64,000 nucleotides of DNA from the NCBI GenBank assembly GCA_900469475.1, contig UBXG01000006.1, forward strand, positions 1 through 64,000. The letters are read 5' to 3'. Both the position numbers and the translations under genes were made by a program. Numbering within the stretch: position 1 is the first letter of the stretch; every line of letters starts with the position of its first letter. The stretch is from Hyphomicrobiales bacterium (GTDB lineage Bacteria > Pseudomonadota > Alphaproteobacteria > Rhizobiales > Rhizobiaceae). Below are positions 55,535 to 64,000 of the stretch, one piece after another. A model generated the notes under the pieces. That model saw nothing but the letters and a program-made list of their open reading frames with translations, ran no database searches and was not told where the DNA came from.

Positions 55535-56561
55535 CCCCCGCCCCCGCAGGACAGCCCCGAATGCCCAGGCACGGCAAGCGGCCGCGGCACCGGCAGAACG
55601 CAAGCGCCCGGAGATGCGCGTGCGCCCCACGGGGCCGATCGTGCCCTCCTCCAATATCCAGGGCAACGCGCTGATCGTCGTGATCGCCATTATGGCCTTT
55701 CTCGCCTGCTTGACGCTCGGTGCGGTCAGCATGGTGCGCTCGACGGCGGCAAGCTGGGAAAGCCAGATTTCCCGCGAGATCACCATCCAGATCAAGCCGG
55801 ATGACAATCTTGACATGGAAAAGGCGCTCGCGAGCGCCCGCGATATCGCGCTCAGCTTCGTCGGCACCAAATCGGGCCAGATCGTCGATGAAGCGGCAAC
55901 CGCGCGCCTGCTCGAACCGTGGCTTGGCGCCGGCCTCGATATCAAGGAATTGCCTGTCCCTCGCCTCGTCATCATCACCATCGATGAGACGCATCCACCT
56001 GATTTCGAAGCGATGCGCGCATTGCTCAAGGCGCAGATCCCGCAAGCGACGCTCGACGACCACCGCACCTGGGTCGACCGGCTCGTGTCGATGGCGCACA
56101 CCACCGTTCTCATCGGCACGGGCGTCCTGCTGCTCGTCTTCACCGCCATGGTCCTGACGGTGGTTTTCGCCACGCGCGGCGCATTGTCGGGCAACCGCCA
56201 TATTGTCGAAGTCCTGCATTTCGTTGGTGCCGAAAGCACCTTCGTCGCCAATGAATTCCAGAAGCATTTCCTGAAGATTAGCCTCAAAGGCTCGGGAGCC
56301 GGCAGCGCGCTCGCCGCCTTGTTCTTCGCGACGGCCGGCCTCCTGCAGAGCCATACGATCGCCACACCGCAGACCGATCAGGCAACCGCATTGTTCGGGA
56401 CTTTCTCCGTCGGCGCGCTCGGCTATATCGGCATTCTCGCCACCATGATCATCATCGCGCTGCTGACGACGCTGACGGCACGTTTCACCGTCATGCACAC
56501 GATCTATGAGATCGATCTGGTTCGTTCCGATCCCGGGCGGACGGATAGCGTACCGAATTGA
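55527..56561 (+). CDS. ftsX: cell division protein FtsX
   Basis: Membrane partner of FtsE, 344 residues. A long basic cytoplasmic N-tail (about 1-45) precedes the first membrane helix (about 48-70). The periplasmic loop (about 72-185) is that which contacts the hydrolase activators. Three further helices complete the FtsX/MacB-like fold (HTTVLIGTGVLLLVFTAMVLTVVFATRGALSGNRHIVEVLHFVGAESTFVANEFQKHFL). It is translationally coupled to ftsE. Confidence 0.95.
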   Translation: MTDPRPRRTAPNAQARQAAAAPAERKRPEMRVRPTGPIVPSSNIQGNALIVVIAIMAFLACLTLGAVSMVRSTAASWESQISREITIQIKPDDNLDMEKALASARDIALSFVGTKSGQIVDEAATARLLEPWLGAGLDIKELPVPRLVIITIDETHPPDFEAMRALLKAQIPQATLDDHRTWVDRLVSMAHTTVLIGTGVLLLVFTAMVLTVVFATRGALSGNRHIVEVLHFVGAESTFVANEFQKHFLKISLKGSGAGSALAALFFATAGLLQSHTIATPQTDQATALFGTFSVGALGYIGILATMIIIALLTTLTARFTVMHTIYEIDLVRSDPGRTDSVPN

Positions 56562-56581
56562 CGCTTCAGCGATGTTTTTTT
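56562..56581 (+). terminator. weak hairpin with seven-T run after ftsX
   Basis: CGC TTCA GCG (56562-56571) directly after the ftsX stop codon, then ATG and seven T. The stem is only three to four pairs, but the T run and position suggest at least partial termination. Confidence 0.35.
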
Positions 56582-56616
56582 ACCGTGTGCCAGCCCGTTC
56601 CTTGCCGCAATTGGCG

Positions 56617-56622
56617 TATAAT
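56617..56622 (+). promoter_or_regulatory. -10 box close to the ydcF-like start codon
   Basis: A perfect TATAAT hexamer ends nine bases before ATG 56631. Transcription from it would begin at about 56629-56631, giving a leaderless message, or one with a minimal leader if ATG 56637 is used. No convincing -35 box was found. Confidence 0.45.
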
Positions 56623-56630
56623 AGCGAATC

Positions 56631-57353
56631 ATGAGCATGGATCTGACGACTCGCAAGACCATAAGTTTGCAGTCGCTGCGGACACGCCCCAGCGGCGATA
56701 GACCTGTGCGCCGCAGCCTGTTCCGGCGTTTCTTGCGCTGGGGCGGCTTCGCCTTCATCTTCCTCGCCGCCATCGTTTTCGGCGGCTTCCTGCATTTTGC
56801 CGATTCGATCACTACCTTGAAACCGCCGCTCGAGCCCAAGGCCGATGCTATCGTCGTGCTGACGGGCGGCTATCAGCGGATCGATCAGGCGGTGGAGCTG
56901 CTACGGACCGGCGCCGGAAACCGTCTCCTGATCTCGGGCGCACATCCGACCACCACGCCGACGCAAATCCGCAAGCTGACGCAGAGTTCCGCCAGCCTGT
57001 TCAGCTGCTGCGTCGACATCGGCTACGACGCACTCGATACGATCGGCAATGCCCGCGAAGCGGCAAAGTGGATTCACGCCAGGGGCTACAAGAGCGTTCT
57101 CGTTGTCACGAACAACTACCATATGCCCCGCAGCCTCGCCGAACTGAAATATGTCGACCCCTCGACCGATTTCATTCCCTACCCGGTCGTCAACTCCGAT
57201 CTGAAGGCCAAGAACTGGTTCACGGACCCGAATGCGCTGCGGACGATGATCTCCGAATATGCGAAGGTCCTCCTCGCCGGTGCCCGCAACCTGACCGGCC
57301 TCGGCCGACCGGTAGGCCTGCGCTCGCGGCAGCCGGCTGAAGACGACGACTGA
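56631..57353 (+). CDS. YdcF family protein (DUF218)
   Basis: A 240-residue membrane-anchored protein. A cytoplasmic head of about 35 residues and one membrane helix (about 38-60) are followed by a DUF218/ElyC-SanA-YdcF domain (KADAIVVLTGGYQRIDQAVELL, LLISGAHPTTT and VTNNYHMPRSLAEL). SanA/ElyC relatives act in the cell-envelope lipid-carrier pathways. The role here is unknown. It lies between ftsX and the PlsC gene. Confidence 0.88.
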   Translation: MSMDLTTRKTISLQSLRTRPSGDRPVRRSLFRRFLRWGGFAFIFLAAIVFGGFLHFADSITTLKPPLEPKADAIVVLTGGYQRIDQAVELLRTGAGNRLLISGAHPTTTPTQIRKLTQSSASLFSCCVDIGYDALDTIGNAREAAKWIHARGYKSVLVVTNNYHMPRSLAELKYVDPSTDFIPYPVVNSDLKAKNWFTDPNALRTMISEYAKVLLAGARNLTGLGRPVGLRSRQPAEDDD

Positions 57354-57495
57354 GGCTCGCAGCAAAGGCCGAATCTCGGAGAGGCAACGCGCTTGAAGGC
57401 GCGAAACCACGCAAAGATCGACTTTTTATTGACGCTGTAATCGTGTAGGCAAACCTTCAGATGCCGGCGCAAGCCGGTGCATTGGAAAAGCCTCG

Positions 57496-58299
57496 ATGAT
57501 TATCTTGCGTTCGATCCTGTTCAACACGGCCTTTTATGCCAATCTGATCATTCGCATGATCGTGTTGACGCCGATTTACTTCCTCATGCCGCGCAAGGCG
57601 GCCTACGCGATCCCGAAGGCATGGGCGAAATCCAGCACCTGGCTGATGGAGAAGATCGTCGGCACCACCTTCGAGATCGAGGGTCTTGAAAATCTCCCCA
57701 AGGGCAGCTTCATCTTCGCGCCTAAGCACCAATCCTTCTGGGATACATTCGCGCTGCTGCCCTATCTCGACGATCCGGTCTATATCCTGAAGCGCGAGCT
57801 TTTGTGGATCCCGCTGTTCGGCTGGTATGCGAAGAAGCAACGCATGATCCCGGTGGATCGCAGCGCCCGCGGCAAGGTCATGTTCGATGTCCTGAAGCGC
57901 ACACGCGAGGAACTTGCTACCGGCCGCCAGCTCATCATTTACCCTGAGGGTACACGCCGCCCGCCAGGTGCGGAACCCGTTTACAAATACGGCATCGCCC
58001 GGATGTATCGCGACCTCGGCATCCCCGTCGTCGCCGTCGCCATGCATCCAGGTCTTTTCTGGCCGCGCCGCACCTTCCGCAAATATCCCGGCCATATCAA
58101 GGTGCGCATCCTGCCGCCGATCGAGCCCGGCATCGATCCCGATGCCTTTTTCGCGCGCCTGGTCGAGGAAACGGAAAGAGCAAGCGACGAGCTGCTGGTC
58201 GAAACCGTCGCCAACAATCCGCATCTGCCGCTTCCTCCGACCGCAGTCCAGCGCCTGGCCGAAATCGGCAAGACAAAGCCGGTCACCGCCGCGGTCTGA
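57496..58299 (+). CDS. plsC: 1-acyl-sn-glycerol-3-phosphate acyltransferase
   Basis: Converts lysophosphatidic acid to phosphatidic acid in phospholipid synthesis. The 267-residue protein has an N-terminal hydrophobic segment and the acyltransferase motifs HQSFWD (about 75-80) and YPEGTRRPPG (about 150-159). It is membrane-associated with the catalytic site facing the cytoplasm. ATG 57496 begins with the typical hydrophobic MIILRSILFNTAFYANLIIR-like leader. Confidence 0.93.
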   Translation: MIILRSILFNTAFYANLIIRMIVLTPIYFLMPRKAAYAIPKAWAKSSTWLMEKIVGTTFEIEGLENLPKGSFIFAPKHQSFWDTFALLPYLDDPVYILKRELLWIPLFGWYAKKQRMIPVDRSARGKVMFDVLKRTREELATGRQLIIYPEGTRRPPGAEPVYKYGIARMYRDLGIPVVAVAMHPGLFWPRRTFRKYPGHIKVRILPPIEPGIDPDAFFARLVEETERASDELLVETVANNPHLPLPPTAVQRLAEIGKTKPVTAAV

Positions 58300-58326
58300 G
58301 CGAGCTCTCGATTCTAGGCGATAGGT

Positions 58327-58860
58327 TCAAGATGCCTTTCGCATCCGCTCCACCTCGCCGGCGACCTGCTCCAGCCAGTGATCGCGGATGCCCATGTCGC
58401 GCAGATGCGTCAGCGTATTGAAGAGATAGGCATCGTTCGGGCCGGAACGCCCATTGGCAGCTTCCACCACATGCGCCGCCTCGATCGCATCCAGCGAGCC
58501 GGCATATTGCCTGTGGTTGCGATCGACGACATAGGCGACGGCGGTTACCCGCCGCCCGTCACTGAGCCGAATCGGCAGGGTCTTTTCCAGATAGACGTTG
58601 GTGACGAGCTCGCGCTCGCGCAGATAGGTCAGCACCTCATCCCAATCGACGTCGGCAACCCGAAAGGCCATGCCGCGGCAGGAACCGCCGCGATCGAGGC
58701 CGAGGACAAGGCCGGGATTTTCTTCCGTGCCGCGATGGACCCAGGAACGGACGCAGAGCGAGCGACGATAACCAAAAATCAGGGCCTCGGCCCGCTCGTC
58801 ATAATCAAAGCCCGGATTCCACATGAGGGATCCGTAGCCAAACACCCAAAATTCGTCCAT
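58327..58860 (-). CDS. chaC: gamma-glutamylcyclotransferase, ChaC-like
   Basis: A 177-residue protein of the ChaC family, which degrades glutathione to 5-oxoproline and Cys-Gly. The substrate-binding YGSLMWNPGF motif is at about 9-18. The catalytic Glu region is YLRERELVTNVYLEKTLPI. The start at ATG 58860 gives the family N-terminus MDEFWVFGYGSLMW; the ribosome binding site is weak, and ATG 58899 is an alternative. It diverges from the DUF2125 gene with only 50 bases between the starts. Confidence 0.88.
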   Translation of the reverse strand: MDEFWVFGYGSLMWNPGFDYDERAEALIFGYRRSLCVRSWVHRGTEENPGLVLGLDRGGSCRGMAFRVADVDWDEVLTYLRERELVTNVYLEKTLPIRLSDGRRVTAVAYVVDRNHRQYAGSLDAIEAAHVVEAANGRSGPNDAYLFNTLTHLRDMGIRDHWLEQVAGEVERMRKAS

Positions 58861-58910
58861 ATCCAACGCCAAATCACTGTGAAGCTTAAGTCCAACCATT
58901 GGAGAACAAC

Positions 58911-59924
58911 ATGGCAGCGTCAAGCCAGAGCGTAACGACCGGTCGAGGCAAACGTCTGTGGCTCATCCTTTTTGGACTGGTGGTGGTTCTGGCCGGTCTT
59001 TACACCGGCGGTTGGTACTATGCGACCGGTTTCGTCAGAACCAATGTCCTGAAGGCGCTCGGCCAGCAGAACAGCGCCGGCATTGCCGGCAAATGCGAGA
59101 ACATGGCCTTCAACGGCTTCCCCTTCTCCATCGGCCTGACCTGCGACACGGTGACGGTCGACAACCAGACGCGGGGCGTCTCCACCAGTTTCGACAGGCT
59201 CAGCGCCTCCGCACCGGTCTTCCAGCCCAACCATGTGAGCTGGAGCTTGAAATCTCCTGCCGAGTTGCGGACGACGGAGGGCCTGGCCGTATCGGCAGAA
59301 TGGGCCGACCTGCAATCGAACCTCGTCGCCAAGGGCCGCGGCGTGGCGCAGACACAGACTGTCATCAATGGGCTGAAGGCAGGCGTCGTCTCCTCCGTCA
59401 CCGGCCAGAGTGTCAATGTCACAGCCGCCCACACGGAGATGCATGCCAGCCAGAACGGCAGCGATCTGGATTTCGCGATCGGCGTTGAAAATGCCAATGC
59501 CGTGATCAAGGATTTCCCCCAGGTCCTGCCGACCGCATCCACGAGCGCCAACGTGACGCTATCAGGCAAGGCCGGCCTGCTCGACGGCAGCGACCGAGAG
59601 GGGCTTCGCGGCTCGGCAGGCGTGTTGCATCAGGCCGTCATCGACATCGGCGACGGTCGCATCATGACGCTTTCCGGCCCCTTCAATTTCGACGATGAGG
59701 GTCTTCTATCAGGCCAGTTCAAGCTGGAGATCAATCAGATCGGGCCTTGGGGCGATAGCCTGACCACGACGCTTCCCGCCGCCAAAAACATCATCAAGAC
59801 GGCGACGAAGATGCTGAAGGCGCTTGCCAATGGCGGCGATAAGGTTTCCGTCGATCTCACCGCCGATCGCGGCCGCCTCTCGCTCAGCGGCTTCATCCCG
59901 CTCGGCAAGATCCCGCCGATCTAA
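58911..59924 (+). CDS. DUF2125 domain-containing protein
   Basis: A 337-residue protein of the alphaproteobacterial DUF2125 family. An N-terminal membrane anchor at about 19-42 (LWLILFGLVVVLAGLYTGGWYYA) is followed by a periplasmic beta-rich domain with VRTNVLKALGQQNSAGIAGKCENMAFNGFPFSIGLTCDTVTVDNQTRGVSTSFDRL. GGAGAA lies six bases before ATG 58911; the four extra codons to a TTG are rejected. The family has no established function. It resembles envelope proteins. Confidence 0.85.
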   Translation: MAASSQSVTTGRGKRLWLILFGLVVVLAGLYTGGWYYATGFVRTNVLKALGQQNSAGIAGKCENMAFNGFPFSIGLTCDTVTVDNQTRGVSTSFDRLSASAPVFQPNHVSWSLKSPAELRTTEGLAVSAEWADLQSNLVAKGRGVAQTQTVINGLKAGVVSSVTGQSVNVTAAHTEMHASQNGSDLDFAIGVENANAVIKDFPQVLPTASTSANVTLSGKAGLLDGSDREGLRGSAGVLHQAVIDIGDGRIMTLSGPFNFDDEGLLSGQFKLEINQIGPWGDSLTTTLPAAKNIIKTATKMLKALANGGDKVSVDLTADRGRLSLSGFIPLGKIPPI

Positions 59925-59931
59925 GAGCCTG

Positions 59932-59977
59932 CCCCCTCGTCCGCCCTATCGGGCACCTTCTTCCCGAGGGGAGAAGG
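59932..59977. repeat. palindromic repeat of the 37701 class
   Basis: CCCCCTCGTCCG, CGGGCACCTTC and GGGGAGAAGG in the same order as the right arm of the 37701-37887 element. It lies between the DUF2125 stop codon and the convergent tyrC stop codon and could terminate both. Confidence 0.65.
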
Positions 59978-59988
59978 CGGAAGAGTAG

Positions 59989-60918
59989 CTATTCCTTCAC
60001 ATCAAGCGCGTGACGGCCGAAGTCAGGCACGTCGACATCCTGACCGGCTTCGACGATCGAGCGACGAATGGCGCGCGTACGGGTGAACAGTTCGAAGATC
60101 TTGTCGCCGTCCCCCCAACGGATGGCGCGCTGCAGCGATGCCAGATCCTCCGAGAAGCGCGACAGCATTTCCAGGATAGCGTCGCGATTGTGCAGGCAGA
60201 CATCGCGCCACATGGTCGGATCGGACGCGGCAAGGCGGGTGAAGTCGCGAAAGCCGGATGCTGAATATTTGATAACTTCCGACTCCGTCACCGTCTCCAG
60301 ATCGTCAGCAGTGCCGACGATGTTGTAGGCGATGAGATGCGGCAGATGCGAGACGATGGCTAGCACCTTGTCGTGATGCTCAGGGTCCATCTCGTCGACA
60401 CGGGAACCGAGTGTTTCCCAGAAGGTGCGAAGCGTCTTGATCGCGGCCTCGTCAGTGCCCGGAACGGGCGTGAAGATGCACCAGCGTCCCTTGAACAGCC
60501 CCGGGAAACCTGCATCCGGACCGGATTTCTCCGTGCCTGCCAACGGATGGCCCGGAATGAAATGCACGTTGGGCGGCATATGCGGCTGCATCTGTGCGAT
60601 GACCGATGCCTTGGTGGAGCCGACATCGGTGATGATGGCGCCTGGCTTCAGATGCGCAGCGATTTCCTTGGCGACGCTCTCCGAAGCGCCCACAGGCACG
60701 GAAACGATGACGAGATCGGCGTCTTTCACGGCTTCGGCCGAGGACGGCGTATAGCGGTCGCCGAGCTTCAGCTCTTCGGCACGCTTCAGCGTCTCGGCGC
60801 TGCGTGTCGAGATCACCACTTCCTTGGCCAGGTCGAGACGCTTGAGATCATGGGCGATGGAGGAGCCGATAAGGCCGATGCCGATCAGGGCGATGCGGTC
60901 GAACTGGATGTTGCTCAT
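59989..60918 (-). CDS. tyrC: prephenate/arogenate dehydrogenase
   Basis: Oxidative decarboxylation in tyrosine synthesis. The 309-residue protein has the Rossmann motif [20 protein letters not shown] at 9-28, the [14 protein letters not shown] loop (about 125-138) with the catalytic His, and the helical dimerisation domain. Its ATG overlaps the end of hisC by four bases, so the two are translationally coupled, as in other rhizobia where HisC transaminates aromatic as well as histidine intermediates. Confidence 0.94.
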   Translation of the reverse strand: MSNIQFDRIALIGIGLIGSSIAHDLKRLDLAKEVVISTRSAETLKRAEELKLGDRYTPSSAEAVKDADLVIVSVPVGASESVAKEIAAHLKPGAIITDVGSTKASVIAQMQPHMPPNVHFIPGHPLAGTEKSGPDAGFPGLFKGRWCIFTPVPGTDEAAIKTLRTFWETLGSRVDEMDPEHHDKVLAIVSHLPHLIAYNIVGTADDLETVTESEVIKYSASGFRDFTRLAASDPTMWRDVCLHNRDAILEMLSRFSEDLASLQRAIRWGDGDKIFELFTRTRAIRRSIVEAGQDVDVPDFGRHALDVKE

Positions 60919-62024
60919 GCCTTGCGTCCCATAAATTCGGCCAGAGCGTCGATGACGCCGAGATTGGCCTCTTCGGTGCCGATGCTCAGGCGCAGCGAAT
61001 TCGGGAAGCCGTAGGCGCGCACGGCGCGCAGGATATAGCCGCGGCTCGTCAGGAAATCATCGGCCTCCACTGCGCGCTTGCCGTCGCTGTCAGGGAAATG
61101 GAACAGGACGAAATTCGCGACCGACGGCGTCACCTTGAGGCCGAGAGCCTCGAGCGCAGCCGTCATCTTTCCGATCCAGAGCGTGTTGTGCGCAACGGCG
61201 GTTTCCGTAAAGGCCTGATCGCGAATGGCAGCGGCTCCTGCAGCAATGGCCGCGCTGTTCAGGTTGAACGGAGCGCGCACGCGGTTGATCGCATCGACGA
61301 TATCGACCGGGGCATACATCCAGCCGATACGAAGGGCTGCCAGGCCGTAAACCTTGGAGAAGGTACGCGTCATGACGACATTCTGGTTTGCCGAAACGAG
61401 CTCAAGGCCAGCCTCGTAGTCGTTGCGGCGGACATATTCGGCATAGGCAGCGTCGAGGATGAGAATGACGTGCTTGGGCAGGCTTGCCTGCAGGCGGCGG
61501 ATCTCGCTGACTGGCACGTATGTCCCAGTGGGATTGGCCGGATTGGCAATGAAGACCATTTTGGTCTTCTCGGTGACCGCCGCGAGGATCGCGTCGACAT
61601 CGACGGTGCAATCCTTCTCCCTGACCGTAACCGGTGTCGCGCCGGCGGCCATGATCTGGATCTTGTAGACCAGGAAGCCGTGCTCGGTGATGATGCCTTC
61701 GTCACCGGTGCCGAGATAAGTGTGGCAGAGCAGCCCGAGCAGCTCGTCGGAGCCGGCGCCGCAAAGGATATTGGCCACATTCAGCCCATGCACATCGGCG
61801 ATCGCCTGGCGGAGTTCCTTGGCCTGCCCGTCCGGATAGCGCTCGAGATTGCCGGCAGCGCCGCGGAAGGCCTCGATGGCCTTCGGGCTGGCGCCAAGCG
61901 GCGTCTCGTTCGAGGAGAGCTTGAACACGCGCGCAACGCCCGGTGCATGCTCCTTGCCCGGCACATAGGCGGCTATATCGAGAATGCCGGGGCGCGGGAC
62001 GGGCTTGCTCATTTCCATGCTCAT
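60915..62024 (-). CDS. hisC: histidinol-phosphate aminotransferase
   Basis: PLP-dependent aminotransferase (fold type I), 369 residues. The PLP lysine is in [18 protein letters not shown] (about 240) and the substrate motif in NPNNPTG-like [12 protein letters not shown]. The first 20 residues ([24 protein letters not shown]) contain three ATG codons (62024, 62018, 62012). AAGG lies eight bases before ATG 62024. A long open extension to 62270 covers the palindromes and the next gene and is rejected. In rhizobia HisC homologues beside tyrC often serve aromatic amino acids. Confidence 0.94.
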   Translation of the reverse strand: MSMEMSKPVPRPGILDIAAYVPGKEHAPGVARVFKLSSNETPLGASPKAIEAFRGAAGNLERYPDGQAKELRQAIADVHGLNVANILCGAGSDELLGLLCHTYLGTGDEGIITEHGFLVYKIQIMAAGATPVTVREKDCTVDVDAILAAVTEKTKMVFIANPANPTGTYVPVSEIRRLQASLPKHVILILDAAYAEYVRRNDYEAGLELVSANQNVVMTRTFSKVYGLAALRIGWMYAPVDIVDAINRVRAPFNLNSAAIAAGAAAIRDQAFTETAVAHNTLWIGKMTAALEALGLKVTPSVANFVLFHFPDSDGKRAVEADDFLTSRGYILRAVRAYGFPNSLRLSIGTEEANLGVIDALAEFMGRKA

Positions 62025-62044
62025 GGGATCGACCTTGGGAAAGA

Positions 62045-62101
62045 CCGGAAAATTCCGGTTTATGACACCCCGTCGCATTAATGCGGATTGACAAATTTGT
62101 C
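62045..62101. promoter_or_regulatory. three palindromes upstream of hisC
   Basis: CCGGAA-AA-TTCCGG (62045-62058), GCATTAATGC (62075-62084) and GACAAATTTGTC (62090-62101), the last two perfect, in 57 bases of the hisC-tyrC leader and promoter region. They could be operators or leader hairpins; I cannot assign a regulator. Confidence 0.4.
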
Positions 62102-62125
62102 GAGTGTGACGCTGCGGCGAAAGCG

Positions 62126-62869
62126 TCACGGAGCATCGCGCGTCGTCGGTATCCCGCGCGGTGCAAGCACCGGCACGAAGACGCGGCGCGAGGCGCGGAC
62201 GGCAACGGGCAGGCCCTGATAAAGCCGCTTCTGCGCCTCGACGATGATGACCCCGGAAAAAGCCGGCCATAGGGTTCGGCCGATCCGCTCGAAGGCGCGG
62301 CGCAGCCGCAGCACCGTACGCAGCTTAGAAGGCGGGAAGAACAGCGCCTCCGCGGTCGCACCGGGGGTGAAATTGGTTTCGCGCAGAAGCGAGGTGAGCT
62401 GGCCGCGCGAATAGGGCCGGCCGGAGCCGAAGGGCGTATGTTCCATGCGCGCCCACACGCCGGTGCGGTTCGGTACGACGATGACCAGCCGCCCGCCGGG
62501 CGCCAGAACGCGCCAAAGCTCCTTCAGCGTCTCGCGCGGGCTTTCGGCGAATTCCAGCGAATGCACCATCAGCACGCGGTCGATCGAACTGTCGGGCAGC
62601 GGCAGTTCTTCATCGAAGACCAGGGCCGTCGCCGAGGCCGAGCCCATCGGCCAGTTCACCGCGCCTTGCCCCGCCGGCATGAAGGCGAAGGTGCGCTCGG
62701 TGTCGGCACGAAAGCGGTCGAGATAAGGCACCGCATAGCCAAGGCCGACAAGCCTCTCTTCCGGCATGCGGGCCCAGATGGAGGACAGCGCCATGGCAAT
62801 CGACTGCTCCGCCAAGCGACCGAGCTCGGAATGATAAAACTGGCGGAGATCGACGATATCGGTATGCAT
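62126..62869 (-). CDS. class I SAM-dependent methyltransferase
   Basis: A 247-residue methyltransferase related to UbiE/BioC-type enzymes. A long N-terminal helix ([32 protein letters not shown]) precedes the SAM domain with [41 protein letters not shown]. The classical glycine-rich SAM loop is degenerate ([14 protein letters not shown]), so activity is uncertain. ATG 62869 matches the conserved N-terminus; twelve extra codons upstream are not supported. It is divergent from gloB and followed by hisC. Confidence 0.8.
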   Translation of the reverse strand: MHTDIVDLRQFYHSELGRLAEQSIAMALSSIWARMPEERLVGLGYAVPYLDRFRADTERTFAFMPAGQGAVNWPMGSASATALVFDEELPLPDSSIDRVLMVHSLEFAESPRETLKELWRVLAPGGRLVIVVPNRTGVWARMEHTPFGSGRPYSRGQLTSLLRETNFTPGATAEALFFPPSKLRTVLRLRRAFERIGRTLWPAFSGVIIVEAQKRLYQGLPVAVRASRRVFVPVLAPRGIPTTRDAP

Positions 62870-62958
62870 CGAAACAAATGTTATCAGCCGAACGTTGGAC
62901 TTCAAGGCCGAACGGCTTACATTCTCTACTCACGGAAAAGATGAGGACGATTTCGATC

Positions 62959-63729
62959 ATGAAACCATTGGAATTAGAGATTTTTATCTGCCGTTCCGAC
63001 AATTACGGCGTCTTGGTCCATGATCCCGAAACCGGATTGACGGCATCGATCGACGCTCCGGAGGCGGATGCCATCCTGAAGGCGGCCGATCGTCGCGGCT
63101 GGACGATCAGCCATATCCTGACCACGCATCATCACACCGATCATGTCGAGGGCAATCTGGCGCTGAAGGAACAGTTCGGCTTGGAGATCATCGGCCCGAT
63201 CAACGAGGCCGTCGCCATTCCGGGCCTCGATCGCGCCGTCGGCGATGGCGATACGTTCGAATTTGCCGGCCATACGGTCAATGTTATCGAAACGCCCGGC
63301 CACACCGCCGGACACGTCTGCTATCACTTTGCCGACGACAAGCTGCTCTTTGCCGCCGATACCCTGTTTGCGCTCGGTTGCGGCCGCCTGTTCGAGCGCA
63401 CACCAGCCGACATGTGGGCCTCGCTGCAGAAGCTTGCCGTGCTGCCGGACGAAACAGCCGTCTATTTCGGCCATGAATACACGCTCTCCAACGCCCGTTT
63501 CGCCCTGACCATCGACCCCGGCAATGAGCGGCTGAAGGCGCGTGCTGCCGATATCGAGGCATTGAGAGCGGAAGGTAAGTTCACCATCCCGACGACGCTG
63601 GCGCTCGAGAAGGAAACCAATCCGTTCCTGCGCGCCGCCGATCCGGCTATCCGCCGCAACCTGCTGATGGAAAGCCGCAGTAACGACGAGGTCTTTGCCG
63701 AGATCCGCAAGCGCAAGGATAATTTCTGA
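62959..63729 (+). CDS. gloB: hydroxyacylglutathione hydrolase (glyoxalase II)
   Basis: Hydrolyses S-lactoylglutathione in methylglyoxal detoxification. The 256-residue metallo-beta-lactamase-fold protein has the zinc motif [11 protein letters not shown] (about 55-65), [30 protein letters not shown] and [16 protein letters not shown] 62959 matches family members (MKPLELEIF); ATG 62941 is an alternative. The stop overlaps the next start by one base (TGATG), coupling it to a cupin gene. Confidence 0.95.
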   Translation: MKPLELEIFICRSDNYGVLVHDPETGLTASIDAPEADAILKAADRRGWTISHILTTHHHTDHVEGNLALKEQFGLEIIGPINEAVAIPGLDRAVGDGDTFEFAGHTVNVIETPGHTAGHVCYHFADDKLLFAADTLFALGCGRLFERTPADMWASLQKLAVLPDETAVYFGHEYTLSNARFALTIDPGNERLKARAADIEALRAEGKFTIPTTLALEKETNPFLRAADPAIRRNLLMESRSNDEVFAEIRKRKDNF

Positions 63730-64000
63730 TGCAGGCAAAGGAGATCATCGAAACGCTCTCCATGCAGCGGCATCCGGAAGGCGGCTGGTACGTGCAGACC
63801 TTTCGCGACGAAAACGGCGGCGCCCGCGCCCATTCCACGGCGATCTACTATCTGCTCGAAACCGGCGAACGCTCGCACTGGCACCGGGTGCACGATGCCG
63901 CCGAAGTCTGGCACTACTATGCCGGTGCCCCGCTTGCCCTACATCGTTCCGCCGACGGCAAGACCAGCGAAACCCTCATGCTGGGCCTCGACCTGGCAAA
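63729..64000 (+). CDS. cupin domain-containing protein, DUF985 (cut by the window edge)
   Basis: The first 90 residues of a gene that continues past the right edge. [27 protein letters not shown] and HSTAIYYLLETGERSHWHRVHDAAEVWHYYAG are characteristic of the DUF985 cupins (small single-domain barrels related to YML079w). The conserved HPEGGWY and HWHR residues are present. Translation is coupled to gloB through the TGATG overlap. Function unknown. Confidence 0.85.
   Translation, partial: MQAKEIIETLSMQRHPEGGWYVQTFRDENGGARAHSTAIYYLLETGERSHWHRVHDAAEVWHYYAGAPLALHRSADGKTSETLMLGLDLA

Overview
The window is a GC-rich chromosomal stretch from an alphaproteobacterium of the order Hyphomicrobiales, almost certainly a Rhizobium-type bacterium. 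The evidence is gene content and order (prmC-prfA-ptsP-lysC; argH-lptM-lysA-TIGR02302; hpt-ftsE-ftsX; hisC-tyrC), alphaproteobacterial regulators such as CpdR, and families of intergenic palindromes of the kind described in rhizobia (RIME-like elements). There is no phage, transposase, integrase, CRISPR array, secretion island or symbiosis cluster. It reads as core chromosome with a few small accessory or orphan genes.

Layout. Positions 1-12,900: a periplasmic M23 peptidase, the ClpB disaggregase with a heat-shock-type promoter, a DUF4167 protein, the translation-termination pair prmC-prfA, the nitrogen-PTS enzyme ptsP, aspartokinase lysC and an exported unknown. Positions 13,000-20,600: ubiG; a leftward operon of small genes (DUF3291, DUF1178, nitrilase-like amidohydrolase, glutaredoxin, ComF); a BioC-like methyltransferase; three orphan small genes including a lone Flp pilin; then NUDIX and GNAT genes. 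Positions 20,600-26,700: argJ, a SurA/parvulin-type foldase and, divergently, secA, so protein export and periplasmic folding are adjacent; then a glutathione transferase. Positions 26,900-35,700: a polysaccharide flippase with a FemAB-like acyltransferase, an acyl-CoA synthetase, an aldo/keto reductase, a methyltransferase, and a TetR/MFS divergent pair with visible operators.

Positions 35,800-42,900: tRNA-Leu(CAA), an internally duplicated small membrane protein, YqaA, DsbB, an HNH nuclease, a DNA glycosylase, Glu-Q tRNA(Asp) synthetase, a YihY-type membrane protein, a short-chain dehydrogenase, a HIG1 protein and cobalamin adenosyltransferase. Positions 43,000-49,800: etfB-etfA and 3-hydroxybutyryl-CoA dehydrogenase behind a palindromic operator, TlpA, argH, a small lipoprotein and lysA. 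Positions 49,900-64,000: TIGR02302, CpdR, hpt, ftsE-ftsX, YdcF, PlsC, ChaC-like, DUF2125, tyrC-hisC, a methyltransferase, gloB and a truncated cupin gene at the right edge.

I did not find a convincing undescribed multi-gene system. The most rewarding leads are regulatory: a 20-bp dyad in the etfBA promoter region, a TetR operator inside its own promoter spacer, the clpB promoter, and three families of mobile palindromes at gene junctions. A few orphan membrane proteins are also worth following. Start codons were corrected from the longest open frames wherever a ribosome binding site or family N-terminus decided it; several genes appear to use TTG.
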